This document shows, one piece after another, positions 9,682 through 18,740 of a stretch of DNA of 30,285 bases (position 1 is its first letter; each line of letters opens with the position of its first letter). The DNA is from Folioceros fuciformis (lineage: Eukaryota; Anthocerotophyta; Anthocerotopsida; Anthocerotales). The stretch is taken from NCBI GenBank assembly GCA_049999805.1, contig JBNGIO010004658.1, positions 1-30,285 of the forward strand, in the 5' to 3' direction. The notes under the pieces are model-generated. The model did no database searches and was not told the origin of the DNA. It saw only the letters and a program-made list of their open reading frames with translations. The translations under genes were made by a program, and so were the position numbers.

Positions 9682-12663
9682 ATGGCATTCATCCGCAGGG
9701 TATATGGTGACTCTGGCATCAGCCGTGAGTTGAAAAGGTTGTGTAAGGAAGGACGGCTGAAGAAGGCATTAGATGTTCTGGTTTTCATGGGTCAGCAGGG
9801 GGTTGTGCCTTCCGTCAAGGCCTTTCGGAATCTTTTACACGCATGCATGAGGAAGAAGGCTTGGACAGAGGCCAAGGCAGTGCATTCGCATATTGCCAAA
9901 TATGGGTTGGAAGCCAACATGGTTTTGGGGGAGTTGTTGGTGGACGTGCTTGTGAAGTCTGGGAGCCTTTCAGATGCATACCGGTTGTTCAGCAAGTTGT
10001 TACATCGGACTGCTCGTTCCTGGACAGCAGTAATTACAGGATACAGTATTAGTGAGCAGGCCGAGAAAGCTTTTAGGCTGTATTGGGCTATGCAAGAACA
10101 AGGTATACAAGCTAATGAGTATACCTTTATCAGTGTCCTCAAAGCATGTGGTAGGTTAGCAAACCTGAACGAGGGTAAACGGATACACGCTGAGGTTGTC
10201 AGATATGGATTTGACTGTAACATTTTTGTTTGCACGGCTGTTCTTGACATGTATACAAGGTGTGGGAGCATGGGGGATGCAAGACAAGTATTCGACTCAT
10301 TTGGGGAGCATGATGTAGCATCGTGGAATGCCATGATCAAAGGTTACTCTCACGCAGGTCAGAATGTGATTGCTTTGCAGCTCTATTTTGATATGCAAGA
10401 GGATGGTTTGCGACCAGATGATAGGACATTTGTCAGTGTGTTAAAGGCTTGTGCCGACCTTGCGGGCTTGGAACGAGTCACCGTTTTAAATGGGCAACAA
10501 TTTAAGATTGCTTCACTGCAAAGAGCAAAGATCGTCCATGCTGAGGTCGCTCAGACGGGTTATGCTTCAGATGTATTTGTGCAAAATGCACTAATCGATT
10601 TGTACGCTAAGTGCAGAAATGTGGAGGATGCTCGGCACGTCTTTTACTGCTTGGCCAGCCATGATGTGGTGTCATGGACTGCAATAATATCAGGCTATGT
10701 CCACGAAGCACAGCCCCTGCTGGCTTTGCAGCTGTATGCTCAGATGCAAGAAGAAGGGGTCAGGCCAGATTATAGGACGATAGTCAGCACACTCATGGCT
10801 TGTTCTAGTCTTAGCTCTTTGGACAGAGAGCAAATGATCAGTGGACGATCTGTCAAAATCTTCTCTCTTCAGCAGGGTCAGAAAATTCATGCTGATGCTG
10901 TTATTCTCGGCCTTGAGACAAATGGGTTTGTCGAAAGTGCTCTTGTCCATATGTATTCTTCCTGTGGGAGCATGGGGCATGCGAGGCAAGTGTTTGACCG
11001 CCTCTCCAAAGCGGATGTGGTGACATGGACTGCATTGATGTCAGGATATGTGCAGCAAGGACAGGCTGAAGCAGCACTGCATTTCTATGTCAAAATGCAA
11101 GAGGAAGGTGTGAGTCCAGATGATCGAACCCTTGTCATCGTGCTAACTGCATGCACCAGCCTGGCTAGAGTGGAGGCAGATAGAGAGATTGACAGTGAAT
11201 CGATGGGAGCACTGTCTTTGAAGCAGGGAAGGGCCATTCACAGCGAAGTTCTGAAGCAGGGCTTGGAGTTGGACGTATTTGTTGGGAGTGCGCTCATCCA
11301 CATGTACTCAGCATGTGGGAGCATAGGAGATGCATGGGAAGTATTTGACAGCATGATGCAGCGCGATGTGGCCATTTGGAATGCGATGCTTGCAGGATAT
11401 GTTCAGTCCAGGAATCCTGAAGAGGCGCTAAATCTGTACAAGCGAATGCTGGAGGATGGGGTGAGCCCAGATGACCGTACCTTTGTCACTTTGCTCGCAG
11501 CATGTGCCACTTTAGCTGAGACAGAGGTGGCAATTCTGGATAACGGACACTGGGTGAAAACTAGTTCTATGCAGCAGGGGAGGGCAATTCATTTGCAAGT
11601 TCGAAATTCGGGACATGAACTGAACGCTTATGTCGGTAGCAGTCTCGTGCATATGTACATGAGTTGTGGGAGCATCCCGAATGCAGAGCAGCAGTTTGAC
11701 AGACTGCTGGACCGGGATGTTGTGGCATGGACAATGATGATTGCAGGCTATGCTCGGCAAGACCAGGGTGACAAGGCTTGGGAACTTTACACCCAAATGC
11801 AGGAGGATGGTGTACCTCCAAACGAGGTAACATATCTGTCCATTTTACACTCCTGCTCGAGCAACGGAGCCTTGAACAGGTGCAGGCAGGTCCACTCCGA
11901 CATTCTCAATTCTGGGGTGCACATCACATGCAGTGTGATAAATACTCTCGTACACGCTTACGGCAAGTGTGGCCACATGGTGGACGCTCGTGCTGTGTTC
12001 GACTCTGCTGCACAATGTGATGTAGTGACATGGAATGCATTGATATCTGGGTATGCACGAGAGGGACAATGGGCTGCAACCCTGCAGTGCTTTCAGGAAA
12101 TGAAGGCAAGCACGAAGCCGAACGGAGTCACGTTCGTCGCTCTCCTCTTGGCCTGCAGTCATACAGGCATGGTGGACGAGGGCCTGGAGTACTTCAAATC
12201 AATGGCCAGAGTATACGGGGTTGCCCCTTCCATGGAGCATTACGTCTGTGTGGTGGATCTCCTCGGCAGGGCCGGCCTCCTCAGCGAGGCCAAAGAGCTG
12301 CTCTTGACTATGCCAGTACAGCCTGATGCAGCTGCTTGGCTGTCTCTCCTAGCTGCCTGCAGGAAACACTTGGATGTTGGATTAGGACGACATGCGTTCG
12401 ACGCAGCTGTGCATCTGGACTCGAAGCAAGCAGCAGCCTACGGGCTCATGTCAAGTCTTTACGCGTACGCCCAGATGTGGGAGGAAGCGAACGAGATCGA
12501 GGAGCAAAGAGCAAAAGCAGGTGCCTGGAAAAGGCCTGCACACACTTGTATAGAGCACCAGCAGCAGATGCACATGTTTGTGGCAGGACAGCAAAGCCAC
12601 CTGCGTGATCCTACGCTGTTATCCACTCTTGAAGAACTTGGCTTACGAATCCAGTGCCTTTGA
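9682..12663 (+). CDS. PLS-class pentatricopeptide repeat protein with E domain, no DYW domain
   Basis: One uninterrupted exon gives 993 aa from the first in-frame ATG. PPR proteins bind organelle RNA, one base per repeat, and the PLS class usually specifies C-to-U editing sites in plastids or mitochondria. Seven modules are visible, each built on the theme DVxxWxAxIxGY...MQEDGVxPDxxTFVxVLxAC followed by IHxEV...VxxALxxMYxxCG. Four modules carry an extra ~20-residue stretch between the two parts (for example around 10477-10520, 10819-10875, 11173-11230 and 11520-11577). The C-terminus from about residue 880 (AAAWLSLLAACRKH onward) is an E-type domain ending near RIQCL. No DYW deaminase domain follows, so editing would need a DYW partner. 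The N-terminus (MAFIRRVYG) is basic and may be an organelle signal. The target RNA is unknown. Confidence 0.93.
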   Translation: MAFIRRVYGDSGISRELKRLCKEGRLKKALDVLVFMGQQGVVPSVKAFRNLLHACMRKKAWTEAKAVHSHIAKYGLEANMVLGELLVDVLVKSGSLSDAYRLFSKLLHRTARSWTAVITGYSISEQAEKAFRLYWAMQEQGIQANEYTFISVLKACGRLANLNEGKRIHAEVVRYGFDCNIFVCTAVLDMYTRCGSMGDARQVFDSFGEHDVASWNAMIKGYSHAGQNVIALQLYFDMQEDGLRPDDRTFVSVLKACADLAGLERVTVLNGQQFKIASLQRAKIVHAEVAQTGYASDVFVQNALIDLYAKCRNVEDARHVFYCLASHDVVSWTAIISGYVHEAQPLLALQLYAQMQEEGVRPDYRTIVSTLMACSSLSSLDREQMISGRSVKIFSLQQGQKIHADAVILGLETNGFVESALVHMYSSCGSMGHARQVFDRLSKADVVTWTALMSGYVQQGQAEAALHFYVKMQEEGVSPDDRTLVIVLTACTSLARVEADREIDSESMGALSLKQGRAIHSEVLKQGLELDVFVGSALIHMYSACGSIGDAWEVFDSMMQRDVAIWNAMLAGYVQSRNPEEALNLYKRMLEDGVSPDDRTFVTLLAACATLAETEVAILDNGHWVKTSSMQQGRAIHLQVRNSGHELNAYVGSSLVHMYMSCGSIPNAEQQFDRLLDRDVVAWTMMIAGYARQDQGDKAWELYTQMQEDGVPPNEVTYLSILHSCSSNGALNRCRQVHSDILNSGVHITCSVINTLVHAYGKCGHMVDARAVFDSAAQCDVVTWNALISGYAREGQWAATLQCFQEMKASTKPNGVTFVALLLACSHTGMVDEGLEYFKSMARVYGVAPSMEHYVCVVDLLGRAGLLSEAKELLLTMPVQPDAAAWLSLLAACRKHLDVGLGRHAFDAAVHLDSKQAAAYGLMSSLYAYAQMWEEANEIEEQRAKAGAWKRPAHTCIEHQQQMHMFVAGQQSHLRDPTLLSTLEELGLRIQCL

Positions 12664-14508
12664 GGAAAGGATAGTTCTCCTCGCATGCCAGTGATGCGTT
12701 CCAAAGTCCAAAGGCATTGCAGCATTAATCTCAGCATTGCTTCCAATCTCATTAAAGAACCATCCAGATATGCATCGTCCTCCGGTGGGAGCCTGAACTA
12801 GATCTAGGATGTTCCAACTCCTTTTTAGTTCCTGTCCCCAAGGAGTATCGGTAGTGAGAGATCACTAGGGGAGAACCTTGAATTGTGTGCAAGTGAAAAG
12901 CAGGGATGGAGAAGGAGGGGAACGGAGTGAAGCCTCGGGGCTTGTTCCCTACCATGTGAGATGCGAGAGGAGGAAGTGTGGAGGAGAAGGAGAGCCCCCG
13001 GGGCTTGTGCGCTGGCACGAAAGATATGAGTGGCGTGAGTGTGGAGGACTGTGTGTCCCTGGAGCTCCCTCCTCGCCAGTACTTGCCACGGACGATTGCT
13101 CTGAGACGAAGAAATGTGGAGCACTGTGAGTCCCTGGGGCTCGGACCCTGGAATGGAACAAACCCACACGCCGGGCTTTGGGAGAGAATCGCCTTCTACC
13201 CCCAAAGATTACGCTCGATGACGCACATTGAATGGCCTGCGGCGAGTTCAGGATGCGAGGACTATATATTCTAATCCATTTCGTGAAGAAGCTGCTTTCA
13301 TCTGTTCACACACACCATCACTAAAAGGAATCTAATGCACGCTGGCTGTATGCTATCCTTGATTCTTTTTGTGGACAAGTGAGAGAGCTCTCCGCGTCTC
13401 CTTGCCGTTCGTCGCCACAAGTTATGTGTTCCACGCAACAGCGGCGCTTTGATTGCTTGAAGACTGTACTTTGCTGTGCATCAACCGTGTTCCCGAGCTT
13501 GACATATGTCCGTGCTTCTCTGGCTAATAACTAAAAGCCCATCAGTTTCCACCAATCGTGGAACGAGAAGATAAATCTCCATCCTACGAGACGGTGCTTG
13601 AGTTGAAATCGGATGAGGCCCTGTGTCGAAGGAGCTGGGCCCAGCTATGTAGTATGTACAATATACATGGCAACAGAAAGGCGTGAGGTGGGATGTAGTG
13701 GACATCCCTTGCAGTCCAGAAACCGCCTTCGACTGCGAGAACTGGCTGACCGCACATTATTTGTGCCAGAACCAAAGTGGCATTGATAGCTAAGACTGCC
13801 CGGCGTGAGGGTTACTCGGAACATAGTGAGGACATATTATGCAGTGGTGTCAGAACGACGCAGAGGCGGATTGCTATCCTGCGTTAGTCAGACAGAACAG
13901 CAACTTTGTCCATGCTTGCAGTAAGTCGGGACAACGGGAGGTCGTGGTCGAGAGGAGGGCACCTTCACGAGTATAATCCGCATGCGAACAAAACAAGCAG
14001 AATTCCCGACTTACACAACGTGCACAACGTGTTATGGCGGAGAACCTCCAGGAAGCTCATCGCGTAGAGTGCGTACGGGAAGCGCGAACAGCTGGCGACG
14101 GGCTGGAGTAAGGAAAAGCATCCAGCACCTTGGACAGTGTCGGACGAAGAGGACAAGGTCTGGCAAGAGAAAATATTTGTACAAATCAGTGGCCTTGACG
14201 GCACATCTGAGCCTATCAAGCCTATCGTATGCCCTTGGGCAAGAAAACAGCCAATGAATAACAAGCCTCCGGGGTTATGCAATCCCAGCAGACACCCCTG
14301 CGGGGCGAGGCTGCTTTGCTGAACACTGCTTCACAATGCTAGCCATCTCAAAAAAGAATCATCCAGTGATGGAGATAGTAGAAAAACAGTCTGCATTGCG
14401 GGGAGCAGGAAAAACGTAAGCAGCAAGTGACAGCGCCTCCTCAGTCTGGCGTGATGCCAGGCAGAGAGCCCGACTCCTGCTGTAGCCACATGAGGCGGCC
14501 GAAGAGAA
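12664..14508. other. Long intergenic region, no supported gene
   Basis: About 1.85 kb between the 3' ends of the PPR gene (+) and ELF4 (-). The parts next to each gene should hold the two 3' UTRs. A degenerate tandem repeat lies at about 12905-13150 (separate entry). A TATATATT stretch at about 13263 could be a promoter, but no open frame downstream looks coding. Open frames between 13480 and 14330 show no recognisable motif. Confidence 0.45.
12905..13150. repeat. Degenerate tandem repeat, about 60-75 bp period, about four copies
   Basis: A core of the form (A/G)TGTGGAG...(G/C)AG..CCC(T/C)GGGGCT recurs: near 12915-12945 (diverged), 12974-13010, 13038-13070 and 13113-13142. Spacing between neighbouring cores is roughly 60, 63 and 75 bp. 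On the minus strand the copies read as similar Ser/His/Leu-rich peptides, but no gene model supports coding. It looks like an old minisatellite. Confidence 0.6.
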
Positions 14509-14859
14509 TCAGTTGACGCGCATCCGCTTCGAACTGTCAGAGCCTGAGCTGTCCCTGGAATCAGATTGCGGAACGCAACCCTTGTCGCCACTCATCCAAT
14601 CTTCTTCTGCACCCCCGTCCTCGACGTTCTCGAATGACTTCTGAAAAACGGCAGACATGTCGGAATACATACCAACTACTTTCAAGATGTTATGGTTGAG
14701 CTCCCTGATCAGCGTCACATTCCGCGTGAGCTGCTCGGGCGTCCTCGTCTCATGGTTGTGGTTGATCTCACTAATAAGCAGCCTATTGTGATCAAGCATG
14801 CACTCAACTTCCTTCACTCTGCGATGGAACGTCTCGAGGACACCAAATTTCTCATCCAT
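14509..14859 (-). CDS. ELF4: EARLY FLOWERING 4 (ELF4)-type circadian clock protein
   Basis: A single exon gives 116 aa from the ATG at 14859-14857. ELF4 is a small helical protein that joins ELF3 and LUX in the Evening Complex and represses clock genes at dusk. The core domain is clear: VLETFHRRVKEVECMLDHNR, then ISEINHNHETRTPEQLTRNV and IRELNHNILKVVGMYSD at about residues 6-75. It matches ELF4 by its paired NHxS/TR and LNxNIxKVVxMYSD motifs. The tail is acidic and Ser-rich and ends with KRMRVN. Upstream the frame stays open for about 33 codons to a TGA, but with no ATG. Either 14859 is the start or an upstream exon is spliced in. Out-of-frame ATGs lie in the presumed leader. Confidence 0.92.
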   Translation of the reverse strand: MDEKFGVLETFHRRVKEVECMLDHNRLLISEINHNHETRTPEQLTRNVTLIRELNHNILKVVGMYSDMSAVFQKSFENVEDGGAEEDWMSGDKGCVPQSDSRDSSGSDSSKRMRVN

Positions 14860-15718
14860 GGAGCACGCTCCCGCCTCCAACCTCTCCTTCCCCGCTTCCT
14901 CCCTTCCGTCTCCGTCTCCCACACACCAGGCTCCAGCGCCAGCAATTCTTCAACGCGCAGCAATCAAGCGACCATCCTCCTCGGCAGCCGCGCCACGTCC
15001 ATGGCATCAAGGTCGCTAGAAGAGAGACAGAAAGAAAACGCCGTGCGGACGCAAAATCCAACTACACAGCTGGTGGCTGTGGCTGGAAGAGAAGGCGACT
15101 TGTCGAATAGAAAAACCGACGGCACTTAATGTGGCCTTCTAGCAGAGCAGCGTGGACGGGAGCGATTCGAGAAGCTTGAAACACACTGCATCTTACGGGA
15201 CAGAGATGGAAGGAGGACAGCTCCTCTGACAGACTGACGGAGAGAGATTCGAGGAGGGAATCCGCGAGCTTCTGCACCAAGGCACTTGTGTTGTCAACAA
15301 CTCAGCAGCTTTGGCCATAACCCCAGCCACTAAATGTGATCCTCAGATTCATGCCACATTTTGATAAGCAGAGCCACAAGCTAGAAATCACACCGACGCA
15401 TCCCTCCATCCAGAAGCTGGCTTTCAGGACAATTATCTTCCAACATGTGTGAGCCCGCGTATGTCGCAAAGCCCGATAACCTACACCACATCTCTCTTAT
15501 CAACCTGTGTTGCAAAGAATTAACTATCTGTTAAGCTGGTTAACTACTTTATTCAGCTTTATGTAATATTCTTGTTGTGAAAGATGTACAGTACATCCAA
15601 TCGAAACAGGTTTTCTGTTAACCTAATACCGTAACTTCAGAGCAATGATTCTACACAAGCCTTCGTTGCATTAGCAAACCTTGGTTCTCTTGGTAGCTCT
15701 GGTGGGACAGATTACTTA
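14860..15718. other. ELF4 upstream region
   Basis: These 859 bp lie between the ELF4 start and the Harbinger element. The leader carries two ATGs just upstream on the minus strand (near 15004 and 14999). The one at about 14999 opens a 12-codon frame, MDVARLPRRMVA. I searched by eye for an evening element (AAATATCT or its complement) and saw none here. No other gene is visible. The stretch beyond about 15480 is AT-rich. Confidence 0.45.
15716..15718. repeat. TTA target-site duplication (left)
   Basis: TTA directly precedes the left inverted terminus at 15719 and matches TTA directly after the right terminus. A 3-bp TTA/TAA duplication is the hallmark of PIF/Harbinger insertion. Confidence 0.9.
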
Positions 15719-15733
15719 GGGCTGGTTTCCATG
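15719..15733 (+). repeat. Left terminal inverted repeat of Harbinger element
   Basis: GGGCTGGTTTCCATG. It pairs with 18723-18737 read on the minus strand (GGGCTGGTTTTTATG); the two differences are CC versus TT. Beyond this the ends diverge. Confidence 0.9.
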
Positions 15734-16063
15734 GACAAATTTTCATCAACTTCTCATATTACTATATGTATACATTACGACAAAAACAAAGCGGGTTTAG
15801 GGGAAGTTTCAACAAACTCCCACGATAATCGGAGATGAGTGGATTAGTGAGTTTCACGGCAACTTAAACCGGGTACCAGAATCCACGGAGTCAAGCTACG
15901 ATTTTTCCCGTCTTACAACGCGGGCAATTGCAAGAACACAGGTGCTGGAAAAGGGCGGGAGGCAAGTGTGCACTCGATCATGAAGGCAGCCGCTTCGGCA
16001 AGAAGGGAAAGCAAGGGTACGAGCTAAAGCAATGGTGATGGCTGAAGGCTTGGGGCAGCCATC

Positions 16064-16219
16064 TCAAAGATGCAGCTTGCCATTAAGTGCTATGCCTTCG
16101 AGTTCTTTGCTCGCCAATTTTTCCATAAGTTCTACATTGCCTTTGGCTTTGATCATACCTTTCACTTCTCCGGCCAAGCCTGTCACCTCACAAATTGATA
16201 TACCCACAACAACAGTCAT
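16064..16219 (-). other. 51-codon open frame inside the Harbinger element, unrecognised
   Basis: ATG at 16219-16217 to TGA at 16066-16064 reads MTVVVGISICEVTGLAGEVK and continues with a Lys/Glu-rich helical stretch. Its composition looks more coding-like than its surroundings. It belongs to neither standard Harbinger gene, so it may be a captured host exon or chance. I do not recognise it. Confidence 0.3.
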
Positions 16220-16247
16220 GAACTAGGGCACGTCCACACATCAGGGA

Positions 16248-17149
16248 TTTAAGGCACCAAGGAAAGTGTGGACATTGCAGAAGCTTCACATTTTGCAAGC
16301 AACTAAGAAGATTGATCATGAATCCAGAGTGATAGGAGGTAATAGGGAAAAGAAGAGGAAGGGTACTGAACGATGAGAGGAAGTGGCACGGCACACTATT
16401 GATACATGAACGGTGTGGTGTGTACTGCTGGTCAAGCGAAAAGTAAGTGGGACAATCTTGCACAAGATTGGAAAAAAATTGATGACCATTGCCGGCATCT
16501 ATTAAGTGGACAAGATACATGCTGGCAAATGAGTGTGGAAGAGAAGAAGGCTCACAAATTGCCCCCTAGCTTTGAGCATAGCTTGTTTACAGCAATTAAT
16601 TTGTGGTTTACCGATTCACAAGCCGCTGCCACAGACTTTGTGCACTTGGGTGACACCAGCACCATGCCACTAGGCAATACCTTTTGCTTGCTCCTCCTAT
16701 CTACATTGATGACAACTCAAATGAATCTTATTACTTGCTGGCTTCTAATGTGTGCGATTTTTTGTAGACACACCTAATTCTTCAAGAGAGGTCTCACCTA
16801 GTGCTGCCCCTCCAGAACCTAGTGAGGAGTCTCCATCACCTGCCGAGTCTTTGAACACAAGCATGGAGTCTTGCAATTGATACTTTAAAGGGTAGCCGGA
16901 AAAAAAGGAAGGTGCTCACTTCTAAACGAGATGAAGAATTGTTCGTTTGTGCAACAATTAAGAGACACAGAAGCCAACAAAGACAAGCGACACAAAGCTC
17001 ATATGGATTTCCAAGAGAGAGTGCACCAGGACATTATGGAGCACAACCGTGCTCTTATGCAGTCACAAAACCAGATAGGTGAAGGTTTTGTGCATGGATT
17101 CATGAAGATAGGTGATGCCTTGAACAAGATAGAAGATAAAATGTCTTAG
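16248..17149 (+). pseudogene. Decayed Harbinger SANT/trihelix (Myb-like) DNA-binding gene
   Basis: The Myb/SANT-like domain begins near 16260 (RKVWTLQKLHILQATKKID) and continues as AKSKWDNLAQDWKKIDDH near 16433. Between the two, a TGA at 16374-16376 stands where the family has the Trp of its RW pair, followed by a frameshift near 16395-16406. A basic KKRKV run resembling a nuclear localisation signal occurs near 16900. A second coding stretch (FVQQLRDTEANKDKRHKAH... to DALNKIEDKMS, TAG at 17147) is a coiled-coil-like C-terminus in another frame. In Harbinger elements this protein recruits the transposase to the nucleus and DNA. This copy is broken. Confidence 0.85.
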
Positions 17150-17307
17150 AATCAGCCACTTTTGTCTTGCATTTCACAGTTGGACCATAAGAAAGTAGCT
17201 ATGTTGTTACGAAGTTGGTCACCATCTGCATCTATATGGTAACAAGGGATAGTTTAGTAGCCAGCATCATGTGTTTGCTAGTCATCATTTTTTGTCATAG
17301 CCATTTC

Positions 17308-18351
17308 TCAACGGTTAATCAGCATGTTATGTAGGTAGCAGTAGCACATCAAGAGTGCCCACAATGTATCAATGTCAGTCTTCCAAATGGTTCTCCCTAA
17401 CATTCTCCACGTGCCTTTAAGCTTATCGAATGCTCATTCTACCACCATGCGAATAGAAGAATGCTTAAAATTGAAGTAGTCTTTCTTCACAGAAATATTT
17501 CTCCCCGAAAATGGTGTAAGGAGCCACGGCAGTGAGGGGTATCCCGCGTCTCCCGCAATGTACTCCCTGAAACTGAAGTTGCTCACATCAATGTGTTCAT
17601 AGTTCCCGATATCTCCTGCCATAGCTTTTCAATAGAGGCCTGAATTACTCAAGATCTTTGCATCATTTACAGAACCCGGGAACCTAGCAAACACATCTAT
17701 AAAACGCATATTCATGTCAACTACGTCTTGGATGCAGCGTTGTAATCATGATTACGATCCAAGTAATCAGTTGCCATTTCCCGGGACATTAGCTCCATTT
17801 TGATGTGTGTTACATCAATTGCGCCACAGTAGTTGACTAATCCTTGATACCTTTCAAATTTTGCCTTGCAGGTACCTAGAGCTTCTCTTTGTGGCCAAGC
17901 AATGTGGTGTCCCTCTTCTGATCATGGTGCTTATGAATCGCTATATAATTTTCGAAGCTGTAAATTCAGCTATACAAGAGAGTTTCCCCAATGGATTTGA
18001 GAGTATCCCTTGTGGCAAGTCTTCAATTGCTAGAGCCACTTGGATGTCAACCAATAGTTGCTTGTTTGGAATCCGTCGTAGAGCTAATGGTATCTTCCTA
18101 ATTAGATCCAAAGCCACCAAGCTACACACATACTCAAATGTGGCAGGTGTCATTCTAAAAAACTCTCTGAAACGCTTAGGATTAGCTGTCCATGTTGCTT
18201 CCTTAAAAAGGGACCACCAAGCCAACCTCCTGTGCTTGATGTATTGGTCACTAGGAGTACGTCGCTTGCCTGAAAAAACTGAAATGTGAGTGGAAGCAAG
18301 AAGGAACATCATGGAATAAATTGTGGTATGTGCACCTTCTTTAGTATTCAA
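17308..18351 (-). pseudogene. Decayed PIF/Harbinger DDE transposase (ALP1/HARBI1-like)
   Basis: The N-terminal part 18351-17941 contains RRLAWWSLFKEATWTANPKR and FREFFRMTPATFEYVCSLV, standard for plant PIF transposases. It ends at TAG 17943-17941, where homologues have Trp. Downstream, in shifting frames, are CGAIDVTHIK (first catalytic Asp), RFPGSVNDAKIL (second Asp) and VVE (Glu), so all three DDE residues remain. GDAGYPSLPWLLTPF is present. Further stops are TGA 17631-17629 and TGA 17436-17434, directly after the catalytic Glu where Arg is usual. A frameshift lies near 17880 and another near 17730. The gene has been dead for some time but is still easily recognised. Confidence 0.92.
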
Positions 18352-18722
18352 TTACCTTGCTTGCTTGCATGAAGAAAGCACTTTAGGTTGACGGTGAAGA
18401 TAATTTATTGCAGCAGGTAATGCAATTGCTGAAGCAAGACCTGAACACACAATGAGATTTCTATTCGAATCAATGTCGTGAGTGGCCGTGCGCTGAGCTG
18501 CATCACGGGCTTCCATCGGCATGCTCTCGAAATGAAGAATAAGCAATCGCACTCAAGTGACTTGCATGAGTGCAGAGCTTGGGATGAAAACGGACTGCAT
18601 CGGTGCTGAGTAGAAGGAATGCACATAGGTCCTGAGTAGGAGGAATGCACATAGCCAAGACATGGAAAGTGGCAATATCGGTCCAACTACAAGTTGAAAA
18701 AGCCACCGTAAATATCGGCCCT

Positions 18723-18737
18723 CATAAAAACCAGCCC
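18723..18737 (-). repeat. Right terminal inverted repeat of Harbinger element
   Basis: On the minus strand it reads GGGCTGGTTTTTATG and pairs with 15719-15733. Confidence 0.9.
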
Positions 18738-18740
18738 TTA
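18738..18740. repeat. TTA target-site duplication (right)
   Basis: TTA directly follows the right terminus and matches 15716-15718. Confidence 0.9.

Larger units (their letters stand above)
15719..18737. mobile_element. PIF/Harbinger DNA transposon, two-gene, inactivated
   Basis: The 3,019-bp element has inverted termini (GGGCTGGTTT shared exactly, 13 of 15 positions over the first 15) and flanking TTA duplications. It holds both genes expected of the superfamily, converging toward 17.2 kb: a SANT/trihelix-type DNA-binding protein on + and a DDE transposase on -. Both reading frames are broken by stops and frameshifts. It is therefore not autonomous, although the ends may still be mobilised by a related transposase. 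It inserted about 0.86 kb upstream of ELF4. Confidence 0.93.

Noticed and set aside
13258-13330. TATATATT as promoter of a new gene
   Set aside because: No open frame or splice signals downstream supported a coding gene.
15719-18737. Active autonomous Harbinger transposon
   Set aside because: Both genes contain stops and frameshifts, so the copy cannot supply its own proteins.
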